Notes: generated by a model from the sequence alone, not told the origin. A stretch of DNA of 64,000 bases from Burkholderiales bacterium (GCA_016703325.1 JADJCH010000010.1:12117-76116), one strand, 5' to 3'; counted from the first letter of the stretch, positions 36,691-49,375 are shown. Made by a program: numbers and translations.

Positions 36691-37800
36691 ATGAAGTTCG
36701 TCGACGAAGTGACCATCGACGTGGCCGCCGGCAATGGCGGTGCTGGCTGCTGCAGCTTTCGCCGGGAAAAGTTCATCCCCTTTGGTGGGCCCGACGGCGG
36801 CAACGGTGGTCGGGGCGGGCATGTGTATGCCCTTGCGGACCGCAACCTGAACACCCTGGTCGACTTTCGCTACACCCGCCGCCATGAGGCGCGCAACGGC
36901 GAATCCGGCCGGGGAGCCGACCAGTTCGGTGCCGCCGGGGAAGATGTGGTGCTGCGCATGCCTGTGGGCACCATCATCTCCGACGCAGAGACCGGCGAGA
37001 AGCTCGCCGAGCTGCTGACCCACGGCGAGAAGATCATCCTCGCCAAGGGCGGGGATGGCGGCTTTGGCAACCTGCACTACAAGACCAGCACCAACCGTGC
37101 GCCCCGACAGAAGACCCCCGGCTGGCCGGGTCAGGTGTTGGCGGTCAAGCTGGAGTTGCGGGTGCTGGCCGATGTGGGTCTGTTGGGCATGCCCAACGCG
37201 GGCAAGTCCACGCTGATTGCGGCCATCTCCAACGCGCGACCGAAGATCGCGGACTATCCCTTCACCACCCTGCACCCCAACCTCGGTGTGGTGCGGGTGG
37301 GGCCGAGCCAGAGCTTTGTGGTCGCGGACGTTCCGGGGTTGATCGAGGGCGCTTCCGAGGGGGCCGGGCTCGGTCATCTCTTCCTGCGCCACCTGCAGCG
37401 CACCCGCGTGCTGTTGCATCTGGTCGACTTGGCACCCTTTGACGATGCAGTCGATCCGGTGGCGCAGGCCAAGGCCATCGTCAAGGAGCTCAAGAAGTAC
37501 GACGAGTCGCTGTATGACAAGCCGCGCTGGCTGGTGCTCAACAAGCTGGACATGGTTCCGGCCGAGGAGCGTGCCGCCCGTGTGAAGGACTTCGTCAAGC
37601 GCCTGCGCTGGAAGGGGCCTGTGCACGAGATCTCCGCCCTGACCCGCGAAGGCTGTGAGCCGCTGGTGCGTGCGCTGTACCAGTACCTGAGCAGCCTGAA
37701 TCCGCCGGCCGAAGTGGATGTGGATCCGCGTTTCCCGGCACCGACCGAGGTGGTGGATCCTCCTGCTCCGCTGGATCCCGAGGATCCCCGGTTTCGCTGA
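36691..37800 (+). CDS. obgE: GTPase ObgE/CgtA
   Basis: 369 residues; ribosome-assembly and stringent-response GTPase. The glycine-rich Obg fold (KFVDEVTIDVAAGNGGAGCC, FGGPDGGNGGRGG) is residues 1-158; the G domain has GMPNAGKST (G1), DVPGLIEGASEGAGLG (G3) and NKLDM (G4). The C-terminal tail is acidic and proline-rich. AGGAGG lies 4 nt before the ATG. Confidence 0.97.
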   Translation: MKFVDEVTIDVAAGNGGAGCCSFRREKFIPFGGPDGGNGGRGGHVYALADRNLNTLVDFRYTRRHEARNGESGRGADQFGAAGEDVVLRMPVGTIISDAETGEKLAELLTHGEKIILAKGGDGGFGNLHYKTSTNRAPRQKTPGWPGQVLAVKLELRVLADVGLLGMPNAGKSTLIAAISNARPKIADYPFTTLHPNLGVVRVGPSQSFVVADVPGLIEGASEGAGLGHLFLRHLQRTRVLLHLVDLAPFDDAVDPVAQAKAIVKELKKYDESLYDKPRWLVLNKLDMVPAEERAARVKDFVKRLRWKGPVHEISALTREGCEPLVRALYQYLSSLNPPAEVDVDPRFPAPTEVVDPPAPLDPEDPRFR

Positions 37801-37845
37801 TCCTTTCGAACGACAAATCACCTGCCTGCCGATCGAGGCGAAGCC

Positions 37846-38964
37846 ATGAGTGAGATCCTGAAGAATGCCCGCCGCATCGTGGTGAAGGTGGGCTCCAGCC
37901 TGGTGACCAACGAGGGCCGGGGCCTGGATGCCGAGGCAATCCACGCCTGGTGCGTGCAGCTGGCCGCGCTGGTGCGCCAGGGCCGCGAGGTGGTGATGGT
38001 GTCCTCCGGCGCGATCGCCGAGGGCATGAAGCGCCTGGGTTGGGCGACCCGGCCGAAGGAAGTGCACGAGCTGCAGGCCGCCGCGGCCGTGGGCCAGATG
38101 GGCCTGGCGCAGATCTACGAGACCTCCCTGCGCCAGCAGGGACTGGGCAGCGCCCAGGTGCTGCTGACCCACGCCGACCTGGCCGACCGCGAGCGCTACC
38201 TGAACGCCCGCACCACGCTGCTGACGCTGCTGGAACTGGGTGTGGTACCGGTGATCAACGAAAACGACACCGTGGTGACCGACGAGATCAAGGTCGGCGA
38301 CAACGACACCCTGGGCGCGCTGGTGGCCAACCTGGTGGAGGCCGACGTGCTGATCATCCTGACCGATCAGAAGGGCCTGTACTCGGCCGATCCGCGCAAG
38401 GACCCCGACGCCCAGTTCATCCACGAGGCGCAGGCCGGCACACCCGAGCTGGAGCAGATGGCCGGTGGCGCCGGCAGCTCCATCGGCAAGGGCGGCATGA
38501 TCACCAAGATCCTGGCGGCCAAGCGCGCTGCCGGCAGCGGTGCCTCCACCGTGATCGCCTGGGGCCGCGAGAAGGATGCCCTGCTGCGCCTGGTGGCGGG
38601 CGAATCGATCGGCACGCTGCTGGTGGCCACCACCGCCAAGCAGGCCGCACGCAAGCAGTGGATGGCCGACCACCTGCAACTGCGTGGTGCGGTGGTGATC
38701 GACGATGGTGCGGTGCTCAAGCTGCGCGACGAAGGCAAAAGCCTGCTGCCCATCGGCGTGGTCGAGGTGCTGGGCGAATTCGCTCGCGGCGACGTGATCG
38801 CCGTGCGTTCACCCGCAGGCACGGAGATCGCCCGCGGACTGGCCAACTACACGGCCAGTGAGACCCGCCGCATCGCCCGCAAGCCATCTTCGCAGATCGA
38901 AGGGCTGCTGGGCTATGCCAACGAGCCGGAACTGATCCACAGAGACAATCTCGTCCTCGCGTGA
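37846..38964 (+). CDS. proB: Glutamate 5-kinase
   Basis: 372 residues; first step of proline synthesis. Kinase domain: RIVVKVGSSLVTNEGRGLD, VSSGAIAEGMKRLGW, INENDTVVTDEIKVGDND and GGAGSSIGKGGMITKI. The C-terminal PUA domain is present (GAVVIDDGAVLKLRDEGKSL), as in the full-length proteobacterial enzyme. It follows obgE by 45 nt; proA is not in the window. Confidence 0.96.
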   Translation: MSEILKNARRIVVKVGSSLVTNEGRGLDAEAIHAWCVQLAALVRQGREVVMVSSGAIAEGMKRLGWATRPKEVHELQAAAAVGQMGLAQIYETSLRQQGLGSAQVLLTHADLADRERYLNARTTLLTLLELGVVPVINENDTVVTDEIKVGDNDTLGALVANLVEADVLIILTDQKGLYSADPRKDPDAQFIHEAQAGTPELEQMAGGAGSSIGKGGMITKILAAKRAAGSGASTVIAWGREKDALLRLVAGESIGTLLVATTAKQAARKQWMADHLQLRGAVVIDDGAVLKLRDEGKSLLPIGVVEVLGEFARGDVIAVRSPAGTEIARGLANYTASETRRIARKPSSQIEGLLGYANEPELIHRDNLVLA

Positions 38965-38976
38965 CAGCCGGACTCT

Positions 38977-39063
38977 TCACCCCCCTTTGAAAAAGGGGGG
39001 TTGGGGGGATTTGACCGGCCTCCCAGAAATCCCCCTCGGTCCCCCTTTTCCAAAGGGGGAGGT
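38977..39063. repeat. REP/BIME-like inverted repeat
   Basis: Left arm 38977-39012 and right arm 39027-39063 are imperfect inverted copies (C5-6 TTTGAAAAAG G5-6 with GGGGGGATTT, matched by AAATCCCCC and CCCCCTTTTCCAAAGGGGG), each arm itself a small hairpin, separated by 14 nt. It lies between the convergent proB and metH genes and can act as a terminator. The structure resembles REP/BIME elements mobilised by RAYT transposases. No second copy was seen in the window. Confidence 0.7.
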
Positions 39064-39072
39064 AAGAGATCC

Positions 39073-41850
<2,778 letters not shown>

Positions 41851-41863
41851 GGGCGGGTCAGGC

Positions 41864-41889
41864 AACCGGTGCCCGGGGCACCAGCGGTT
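41864..41889 (-). promoter_or_regulatory. Hairpin near the metH ribosome-binding region
   Basis: GGTGCCC-G-GGGCACC is a perfect stem at 41868-41882, extended by AACC/GGTT with a 3-nt bulge. It lies between the SAH aptamer and the start codon (41850) and could be part of the expression platform. Confidence 0.4.
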
Positions 41890-41943
41890 CAATCAACCCG
41901 GTCTCACGTTCACCCAGGGCTCACCCAGGGACCTGCGCGAGGC

Positions 41944-42037
41944 CGGGTGAGCGTCGTTGCAGGGGCTGGCGCGGCCAGCCTGCCCCGAGCCTGGCGGCGC
42001 TGGATCACTTCAGCCGCCGTTGCAACGCCCCTCGGGA
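41944..42037 (-). ncRNA. S-adenosylhomocysteine (SAH) riboswitch
   Basis: On the minus strand: CCGAGGGGCGTTGCAACGG, a variable hairpin, CCGCCAGGCTCGGGG, a second variable hairpin, and TGCAACGACGCTCACCC. These are the conserved SAH-riboswitch segments; CCGAG pairs with CTCGG to form the core stem. These aptamers sense SAH and switch on SAH-recycling genes (ahcY, metH) in beta- and gammaproteobacteria. It ends about 94 nt before the metH start. Placement before metH fits known biology. Confidence 0.88.
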
Positions 42038-42165
42038 AGCGCGAATTGTAGTGAGAGCCGCCCGTTCCCGCCGGGCCTGCTGCCCTGTGAAGGCAGGCGC
42101 CAAGGGGTTGCAGCGCTTGCACCCGGAAATGGGTCACGCGGCGGAGAACGAAGGACAATCGGGGC

Positions 42166-42753
42166 GTGAAAATGTCGCGTCCTCATTCTTCTGTGCACTC
42201 GTTCTCTTCAACGGAGACGGCCTCGCGCCGCCGCCTTGGCCGTCGTGCCGGTTCGCTTGTGCTTGTGGCGCTGGTGTTGGGACATGCCGGCTGGATGGCC
42301 GGCTGCACCTCCCCGCCGAGCGGCGGCATTCTGTTGAAGGAGCCCTCTGCCCTCGCGCAGTTGCATGCCCGGCTGGAACGCGAGTTCGCCGGCACCCCGC
42401 TGGAGTTGCGCTGGACCGAAGCCGATGGCCCGCCTGCCACTCAGGTGCTGCGCATCGTGCTGCCGCAGCCGCATGGATTCGACGCCGGTTCGGCTGCGGT
42501 CCGACCGGCACTGGCGGCGGTGCTGGACCGCGTGGCCGACGCCGGCCGCAAGCAGCCGACCTGGGCCCTGCGCTGCAGTGCGCCGTCGGATGCGCGCAAA
42601 CCACCGGCGCAGGGCATCGACCGGGCGGGTGCAGTGCGCGACTATCTGGTGCTCAAGGGTCTGGCGGCGGCCCGATTCACCGCGCCCCAGGCGGCGCCGA
42701 GCACCAGCACTGAGTTGACCGTGTCCGCGCGGGAGCTGCCGAACCCACGCTGA
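42166..42753 (+). CDS. Lipoprotein with OmpA-like C-terminal half
   Basis: 195 residues from GTG 42166 (AAGGA 10 nt upstream; ATG 42172 also possible). A long basic N-region, hydrophobic helix and lipobox MAGC mark a lipoprotein. FDAGSAAVRPALAAVLDRVA and the later GIDRAGAVRDYLVLKG resemble the first and last helices of OmpA-like peptidoglycan-binding domains, though it is short. It is the first plus-strand gene of the block between the two metH parts. Confidence 0.55.
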   Translation: MKMSRPHSSVHSFSSTETASRRRLGRRAGSLVLVALVLGHAGWMAGCTSPPSGGILLKEPSALAQLHARLEREFAGTPLELRWTEADGPPATQVLRIVLPQPHGFDAGSAAVRPALAAVLDRVADAGRKQPTWALRCSAPSDARKPPAQGIDRAGAVRDYLVLKGLAAARFTAPQAAPSTSTELTVSARELPNPR

Positions 42754-42901
42754 GGCCACCTGGGCGAGCAGGCTCAGGCAATCCGTCAATCACTCGATCG
42801 AAAGTCAGTCAGCCAGTCAGTCTTGCCGGGCACGGCTGGATCGGGTCCAATCAAGAGCCGTGGCCTTCCCTGGCCGTTCCCGTTGCCCCTGCAGCGCCGC
42901 C

Positions 42902-43933
42902 ATGTCCCCTGCCGCTTCACTGGCCGCAACGCCCACCGAGTTGCTGCTGTTGCGTGAACGCATGCCACTGGCCATGGCGCCAGGCTGGCCCGCCGACGGC
43001 ATGGCCGACCCGCAGCAGGCCTCGGCCCGGCTGGCGCGTGAGTTCAGCCCGCATCGGTTGCAGCTGATCGGGCCGTCCGGCGATTTCTGCATGCGTCTGT
43101 GCACCGGGCGGGTCGGCTCGCTGGCCATCTCCTCACTGAGCTTCAGCTCCGAGGTGGAGCTGGCCCAGCGGGCGGCGCGCACCTTCTACCTGGTCTCGAC
43201 GCAGCTGAGCGGGCGCAGCGAAGTCGCTGCTGCCGGGCGCCGCTGCGATCAGGGCGGTGCCGGCCTGGTGATGGTCGACTCGGCCACCCGCGACGTCGTC
43301 AAGCGGTTCAGCGCCGACAGCGAACGCCTGCACGTGCGCCTGGAGTGCGACGCGGTATCGGCCTTTTGTGCCCAGCTGCTCGGCCAGTCCCTGACGCGGC
43401 CGCTGGAGTTCGAACCGGTGATGGCCGAAGGCAGCAGCGCCCAGCGGCGCTGGTTTGTGGTGGTTCAGCTGCTGCTGGACCACGCCTGCATGCCGCTGCC
43501 GGCGGTGCTGGCGCCGCGCGTGCACCGCCAGCTGGAGGAGCTGGCGATGCTGACGCTGCTGACCGAGCACCGCCACAGCTACAGCGAGCGGCTGGCCGCC
43601 CCCGTGCCGGCCCTGGCGCCGCGTCATGTGCGCCTGGCCGAGGAGTTCATGCGTGCCCACATCGCGCAGGCACTGACGCTGGCCGACATTGCCGCGGCCG
43701 CGCGTGTGAGCATCCGCACGCTGAGCGCGGGTTTCCAGGCCTGGCGCGGCAGCAGCCCGATGCGCGTGCTGCGTGAGCTGCGCCTGGACGCTGCGCGGGA
43801 GTGGCTGCAGCGCGGCGAGGTCAGCGTGGCCGATGCGGCGCTGTGCTGTGGTTTCGGCCACCTCGGTCGCTTCGCCGCCGAGTACCAGCGCCGCTTCGGC
43901 GAGCCGCCCTCGCAGACCCGGCGCCGCGGCTGA
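42902..43933 (+). CDS. AraC family transcriptional regulator
   Basis: 343 residues from ATG 42902 (GTG 42860 also open). The N-terminal AraC_binding_2-type domain (about 40-220) is followed by the double helix-turn-helix at about 240-340: LTLADIAAAARVSIRTLSAG and VSVADAALCCGFGHLGRFAA. The domain type occurs in activators of aromatic and amine catabolism. It is the likely regulator of the activase/dehydratase/acyl-CoA synthetase operon that starts 148 nt downstream. Confidence 0.88.
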   Translation: MSPAASLAATPTELLLLRERMPLAMAPGWPADGMADPQQASARLAREFSPHRLQLIGPSGDFCMRLCTGRVGSLAISSLSFSSEVELAQRAARTFYLVSTQLSGRSEVAAAGRRCDQGGAGLVMVDSATRDVVKRFSADSERLHVRLECDAVSAFCAQLLGQSLTRPLEFEPVMAEGSSAQRRWFVVVQLLLDHACMPLPAVLAPRVHRQLEELAMLTLLTEHRHSYSERLAAPVPALAPRHVRLAEEFMRAHIAQALTLADIAAAARVSIRTLSAGFQAWRGSSPMRVLRELRLDAAREWLQRGEVSVADAALCCGFGHLGRFAAEYQRRFGEPPSQTRRRG

Positions 43934-44081
43934 GCGCCGGGGGCGGTGGCGCGTGACGCCGCCGCCGGCCAGGCACCGCACCCGATCTCTGCCGGAATCG
44001 GCTGAGCGCTGCCGCAATCGGCTCGTCGCGACGGGGAGGGGTGCCTAAGCTGGGGTCACCTTCCTTCGGCCCGTTGACGCC

Positions 44082-44936
44082 ATGACCCACCCCGCTGCAC
44101 GCGCTGTACCCGCTGTACCCGCTGCGCTCTACCTCGGCCTCGACCTCGGTTCGTCGCGCACCAAGGTCGTGCTCATCGATGCCGCCGGTGGGCTGCGTGG
44201 CCAGGCGGTGCGCAAGTCGGGCATCGACTTCGCGGTCACGGCGCGGGCCTGCCTGGCCCAGGCGCTGGAGATGGCGAGCGCCGGCAGCGGTGACATCGCC
44301 GCGGCGGTGGCCACCGGCTACGGGCGCAGCAACGTGGCCTTCGTCACCGAGGAGACCAAGACCGAGATCGGCTGCCTGGCACGCGGGGGCTACCACCTCT
44401 TTCCGCAGGCGATCTCGATCATCGACATCGGCGGGCAGGACAACAAGGTCATCAAGGTCGGTGCCGACGGCCGGCGCCAGTCGTTCAAGATGAACCGCAA
44501 GTGCGCCGCCGGCACCGGGGCGTTCCTGGAGGAGATGGCCAGTCGCCTCGACGTCTCGCTGGAGACGCTCAACGCGCTGGCCGCCGAGGCCACCGAGATG
44601 ATCAAGCTCGGCAGCTACTGCACTGTGTTCTCGGCCACCGAGGTGCTGGAGAACATCCGCGCCGGTCGCCGCGTGCCCGACATCGTCAAGGGCCTGTTCT
44701 ATTCGGTGATCAAGCGGGTGCTGGAGATGGACTCGCTGACCGATGGCGTGGTGATGACCGGCGGGGTCGTCGCGCACAACCCCTACCTGGCCGAGATGAC
44801 GGCCGGGCTGATCGAGCGGCCGGTGCGCCTGCCCGCTCAGCCCCAGTTCGTCGGCGCCCTGGGCGCCGCCCTGTTTGCACGGGACGCAGCGGCCGGCCAG
44901 GTCGCCGCCGACGCCCCACCTGACCAAGGAGACTGA
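44082..44936 (+). CDS. Acyl-CoA dehydratase/reductase activase (BcrA/BadF/HgdC family ATPase)
   Basis: 284 residues. ASKHA-fold ATPase: LGLDLGSSRTKVVLIDAAG (phosphate loop), IIDIGGQDNKVIKV, and VVMTGGVVAHNPYL (adenosine). Cys141 in NRKCAAGTGAFLEEMA and Cys180 in GSYCTVFSATEV are 39 residues apart, matching the cysteines that hold the dimer-bridging [4Fe-4S] cluster of HgdC. Such activases hydrolyse ATP to push one low-potential electron into a partner enzyme. Single copy, 2 nt before its apparent partner. Confidence 0.9.
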   Translation: MTHPAARAVPAVPAALYLGLDLGSSRTKVVLIDAAGGLRGQAVRKSGIDFAVTARACLAQALEMASAGSGDIAAAVATGYGRSNVAFVTEETKTEIGCLARGGYHLFPQAISIIDIGGQDNKVIKVGADGRRQSFKMNRKCAAGTGAFLEEMASRLDVSLETLNALAAEATEMIKLGSYCTVFSATEVLENIRAGRRVPDIVKGLFYSVIKRVLEMDSLTDGVVMTGGVVAHNPYLAEMTAGLIERPVRLPAQPQFVGALGAALFARDAAAGQVAADAPPDQGD

Positions 44937-44938
44937 CG

Positions 44939-46192
44939 ATGTCCACCTCACCCACCTCACCCACCGCGCGCAAGACGATCCAGGCCACCGAGCTGATGGG
45001 TCGCATCATGCGGGAGTATTTCTACGACCTGAACGATGCCGCCGTCACCGGGCGGCGCAAGGTGGCCTGGTGCACCAGCGTGGGCCCGGCCGAGCTGCTG
45101 CGCGCGCTGGGCTTCGCGGTGTACTTCCCCGAGAACCACGGTGCGATGCTGGGCTCCACGCGCCAGTCCACCGAGCTGATCCCGGAGGCGAACGCCGCCG
45201 GCTACTCGCCCGACATCTGCTCCTACCTGACGGCCGACATCGGTGCCTGGCTGAAGCAGCGCACGCCGCTGTCCAAGGCCTACCCGGGCATCGAGCGCGT
45301 GCCGCGTCCGGACGTGCTGGTCTACAACACCAACCAGTGCCGCGATGTGCAGGACTGGTTCGGCTGGTACGCCCGTGAGCTGGGCGTGCCGGCGCTGGGC
45401 ATCTCCAGCCCGAAGAACGTCAACGACGTCACCGAGGGGCTGGTCGAGGACGTCGCGCGCCAGATCGAGGCCCTGGTGGCGCCGCTCGAAGCCATCGTCG
45501 GGGCGCGGCTGGACATCGACCGCCTGCGCGAGACGGTGGCGCTGTCGCGCCGCTGCAGCGAAATCTGGCGCGACGTGCTGGAGACCGCGATGCACTCGCC
45601 CGCGCCGCTGACCTTCTTCGACGGCACCATCCACATGGGGCCGGCGGTGTGCCTGCGCGGCACTCAGCAGGCGCTGGACTACTACGCCGTGCTGCTGGCC
45701 GAGTTGCGCCAGCGCGGTACCGACGGCGTGGGCGCGGTGCAGGGCGAACGCCTGCGGCTGTACTGGGAGGGCATGCCGGTGTGGGGCCGGCTGCGCCAGC
45801 ACTCGGAGATGTTTGCCGCGCTGCGCACGGCGGTGGTGGCCTCGACCTACTGCAGCAGCTGGATCTTCCCGGCCTTCGATGGCGCCGACCCCTTCCGCAG
45901 CATGGCGCGGGCCTACCTGGAGCTGTTCATCGTGCGCGCCGAGCCCTACAAGGAGCGCTATCTGGCGGACATGCAGCAGCGCTTCAAGGTCGACGGCATC
46001 ATCTTCCACGACGCCAAGACCTGCCCCTACAACTCGAACAACCGCTACGGCCTGCCGCAGCGCCTGCAGGCGAGCACCGGCGTGCCCTCGCTGGTGCTGT
46101 CGGGGGATCTGAACGATCTGCGCTGCGTCTCCGACGAGCAGACCAAGATCAACGCCGAGGCCTTCGTCGAACAACTGCTGGAGTGCGCATGA
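44939..46192 (+). CDS. 2-hydroxyacyl-CoA dehydratase / benzoyl-CoA reductase family subunit (HgdB/BcrC-like)
   Basis: 417 residues of the HgdB/BcrB/BcrC/FldB fold. Cluster-ligand candidates are Cys45 (AWCTSVGPAELL), Cys94 (YSPDICSYL) and Cys362 (AKTCPYNSN); Cys134 (NTNQCRDV) is also at a conserved position. Classical enzymes need two such subunits; only one is encoded here. Single-subunit homologues exist (E. coli YjiM with activator YjiL; double-cubane cluster proteins with their reductase). Substrate unknown. Its stop overlaps the next start (ATGA). Confidence 0.88.
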   Translation: MSTSPTSPTARKTIQATELMGRIMREYFYDLNDAAVTGRRKVAWCTSVGPAELLRALGFAVYFPENHGAMLGSTRQSTELIPEANAAGYSPDICSYLTADIGAWLKQRTPLSKAYPGIERVPRPDVLVYNTNQCRDVQDWFGWYARELGVPALGISSPKNVNDVTEGLVEDVARQIEALVAPLEAIVGARLDIDRLRETVALSRRCSEIWRDVLETAMHSPAPLTFFDGTIHMGPAVCLRGTQQALDYYAVLLAELRQRGTDGVGAVQGERLRLYWEGMPVWGRLRQHSEMFAALRTAVVASTYCSSWIFPAFDGADPFRSMARAYLELFIVRAEPYKERYLADMQQRFKVDGIIFHDAKTCPYNSNNRYGLPQRLQASTGVPSLVLSGDLNDLRCVSDEQTKINAEAFVEQLLECA

Positions 46193-48291
46193 CGCTCGAT
46201 GCCCTGTTTCGTCCGCGCTCAGTCGCGGTGATGGGCGCCTCGGCGCGTGAGCACAGCATCGGCCATTCCGTGGTCCAGAACCTGCAGACCTTCGGTTTTC
46301 GCGGCCCGATCTACCCGGTGCACCCCAGTGCCGCCGAGATCCGCGGTCTGCCGGCCTACCCCAGCCTGGGCGCGATCCCCGGCCCGGTGGACCTGGTGCA
46401 CATCGCCATCCCTGCGGCCCAGGTGCCGCAGGCCATGGCGGAGTGCGGCGCCAAGGGCGTGCGCGCGGTCATCATCAACTCGGCCGGCTTCAAGGAAACC
46501 GGTGCCGAGGGCGAGCGGCTGCAACAGGCCTTCCTGGCCGAGGCGCGGCGCCACGGCATCCGCGTGCTGGGGCCGAACTGCCAGGGCATCATCAACACCG
46601 ACCCGCAGTTGCGCGCCTACTGCAACTTCACCAACACCCACCCGCGCCCCGGCACGGTCTCGCTGGCCGCGCTCAGCGGTGGCGTGGGCGGCTTCATCCT
46701 GCAGGGCCTGGCCGACATCGGCGTGGGCCTGCGCATGTACGCCTCCAACGGCAACGCCTGCGACGTCTCGCTGGCCGAGATCCTGCGCTACTGGGGCGAT
46801 GACCCGGGCACCGAGGTGATCGTGCTGTACACCGAGGGCTTTGCCGACCCGCAGGCCTTCCTGGAAGCGGCTGCCGAGGTGGCGCCACGCAAGCCCGTGC
46901 TGGCGATGAAGGCCGGGCGCACCGAGCGCGGTGCCAAGGCGGCCGCGTCGCACACCGGCGCGCTGGCCGGGGTGGACATCGCCACCGAGCTGATCTTCGA
47001 GCAGACCGGCATGCTGGCCTTCACCGATGAGGGCGAGATGATCCGCGCCGCGATGGCGATGGCCACGCAGCCGGTCCCGCGCGGCCCGCGCGTGGGCATC
47101 CTCACCAACACCGGCGGGCCGGCGGTGATTGCCACCGACGTGCTGGTGGGGGCCGGGCTGGAGGTGCCGGCCCTGTCGGCGCGCTCGGTCGAGCGCCTGC
47201 GTGCCGCCCTGCTGCCGCAGGCGGCGGTGGACAACCCCGTGGACGTGATCTCCACGGCCGGGCCGGAGCACTTCCGTGCCGCGCTGGCCGTGCTGCTGGA
47301 CGACGCGGACATCGACGCGATCTACCTCTGCCTGGTGACGCCATCGTTCACCGACACCCAGGCCATCGCCCGCGAGGTGGTCGCGGCCAGCCGTCAGCGC
47401 CGCAAGCCGATCGTCTGCAACTTCATGACCGACCTGGCGCAGGAGCGTTTCCGCCTCACCCAGGGCATCCTGCGGGACGGCGGTGTGCCCTGCTACGCCC
47501 ACCCCGGCGAGGCGGCGCGCGCGCTGGCCGCGCTGGATCGCTGGCGCCGCCTGCGCGAGCGCCCCCGCGACCAGCCGCGCCACTTCGACGACGTCGACCG
47601 GTCGGCGGCCCGCGCGATCGTCGCGGCGGCGCAGCGCGACGGGCGCCGCCAGCTCGCGGCCGACGAGGTGGCGCGCCTGTTCGAATGCTGGCGCATCCCG
47701 CTGGCGGCCTGGCGCATCGCCGCCGATGCCGAGGCGGCGGCCGCGGCGGCGCAGCAGATCGGCTTCCCGGTGGTGCTCAAGATCGACATCGCCGCGGCCA
47801 GCCACAAGAGCGACGTGGGCGGCGTGCAGCTCAACCTGGCGGATGCCGACGCGGTGCGTGCGGCCGCGCTGGACATGCAGCATCGCCTTGCCCACCTCGG
47901 TGAGCTGCGCTTCCTGGTGCAGCAGCAGCTGCGCGGCGGCCAGGAACTGATCGTGGGGGCGACGCGTGCGCCGGGCCTGGGCCACCTGCTGATGTTCGGA
48001 CTGGGGGGCATCCACGTCGAGGTGCTCAAGGACGTGGTGTTCCGGCTCGCCCCGGTGGGGCCGGTGCAGGCCCGCGCGATGCTGGGCTCGATCCGCGCAG
48101 CCGCGCTGCTCGGCGGCGTGCGCGGCCGCCCGGCGGTGGATCAGGCCGCGTTGGTCGAGCTGATCGAGCGCGTCTCGGCGCTGCTGGCCGACCTGCCGAT
48201 GATCGACGAGCTGGACCTGAATCCGGTGCTGGCCTTCGCCGAGGGGGTCTGCGCGGTGGACGGGCGCATCAGCCTGTGCGCGCCCACCTGA
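46189..48291 (+). CDS. Acetate/acyl--CoA ligase family protein (ADP-forming type)
   Basis: 700 residues with fused alpha and beta parts: CoA-binding domain (LFRPRSVAVMGASAREHSIG, LGPNCQGIINT), succinyl-CoA-ligase-like domains with phosphohistidine His255 in AASHTGALAG, and a C-terminal ATP-grasp domain (VVLKIDIAAASHKSDVGGVQ, IDELDLNPVLAF). It interconverts acid, CoA and ATP with acyl-CoA, ADP and phosphate. Overlap with the dehydratase-like gene suggests it makes or consumes the acyl-CoA handled by that enzyme. No separate thioesterase or CoA-transferase is present. Confidence 0.88.
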   Translation: MTLDALFRPRSVAVMGASAREHSIGHSVVQNLQTFGFRGPIYPVHPSAAEIRGLPAYPSLGAIPGPVDLVHIAIPAAQVPQAMAECGAKGVRAVIINSAGFKETGAEGERLQQAFLAEARRHGIRVLGPNCQGIINTDPQLRAYCNFTNTHPRPGTVSLAALSGGVGGFILQGLADIGVGLRMYASNGNACDVSLAEILRYWGDDPGTEVIVLYTEGFADPQAFLEAAAEVAPRKPVLAMKAGRTERGAKAAASHTGALAGVDIATELIFEQTGMLAFTDEGEMIRAAMAMATQPVPRGPRVGILTNTGGPAVIATDVLVGAGLEVPALSARSVERLRAALLPQAAVDNPVDVISTAGPEHFRAALAVLLDDADIDAIYLCLVTPSFTDTQAIAREVVAASRQRRKPIVCNFMTDLAQERFRLTQGILRDGGVPCYAHPGEAARALAALDRWRRLRERPRDQPRHFDDVDRSAARAIVAAAQRDGRRQLAADEVARLFECWRIPLAAWRIAADAEAAAAAAQQIGFPVVLKIDIAAASHKSDVGGVQLNLADADAVRAAALDMQHRLAHLGELRFLVQQQLRGGQELIVGATRAPGLGHLLMFGLGGIHVEVLKDVVFRLAPVGPVQARAMLGSIRAAALLGGVRGRPAVDQAALVELIERVSALLADLPMIDELDLNPVLAFAEGVCAVDGRISLCAPT

Positions 48292-48316
48292 CCTGCCGGA
48301 TGCCGGGCGGGCCGCC

Positions 48317-49375
<1,059 letters not shown>

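Noticed and set aside
36301..38679. Minus-strand open frame of about 792 codons opposite rpmA, obgE and proB
   Set aside because: It spans three well-identified genes on the other strand and has no recognisable domain.
42166..48291. Reading the cassette as a class I benzoyl-CoA reductase locus
   Set aside because: Only one BcrB/C-type subunit and one activase are present, with no ferredoxin, BcrA/BcrD pair or ring-cleavage genes.
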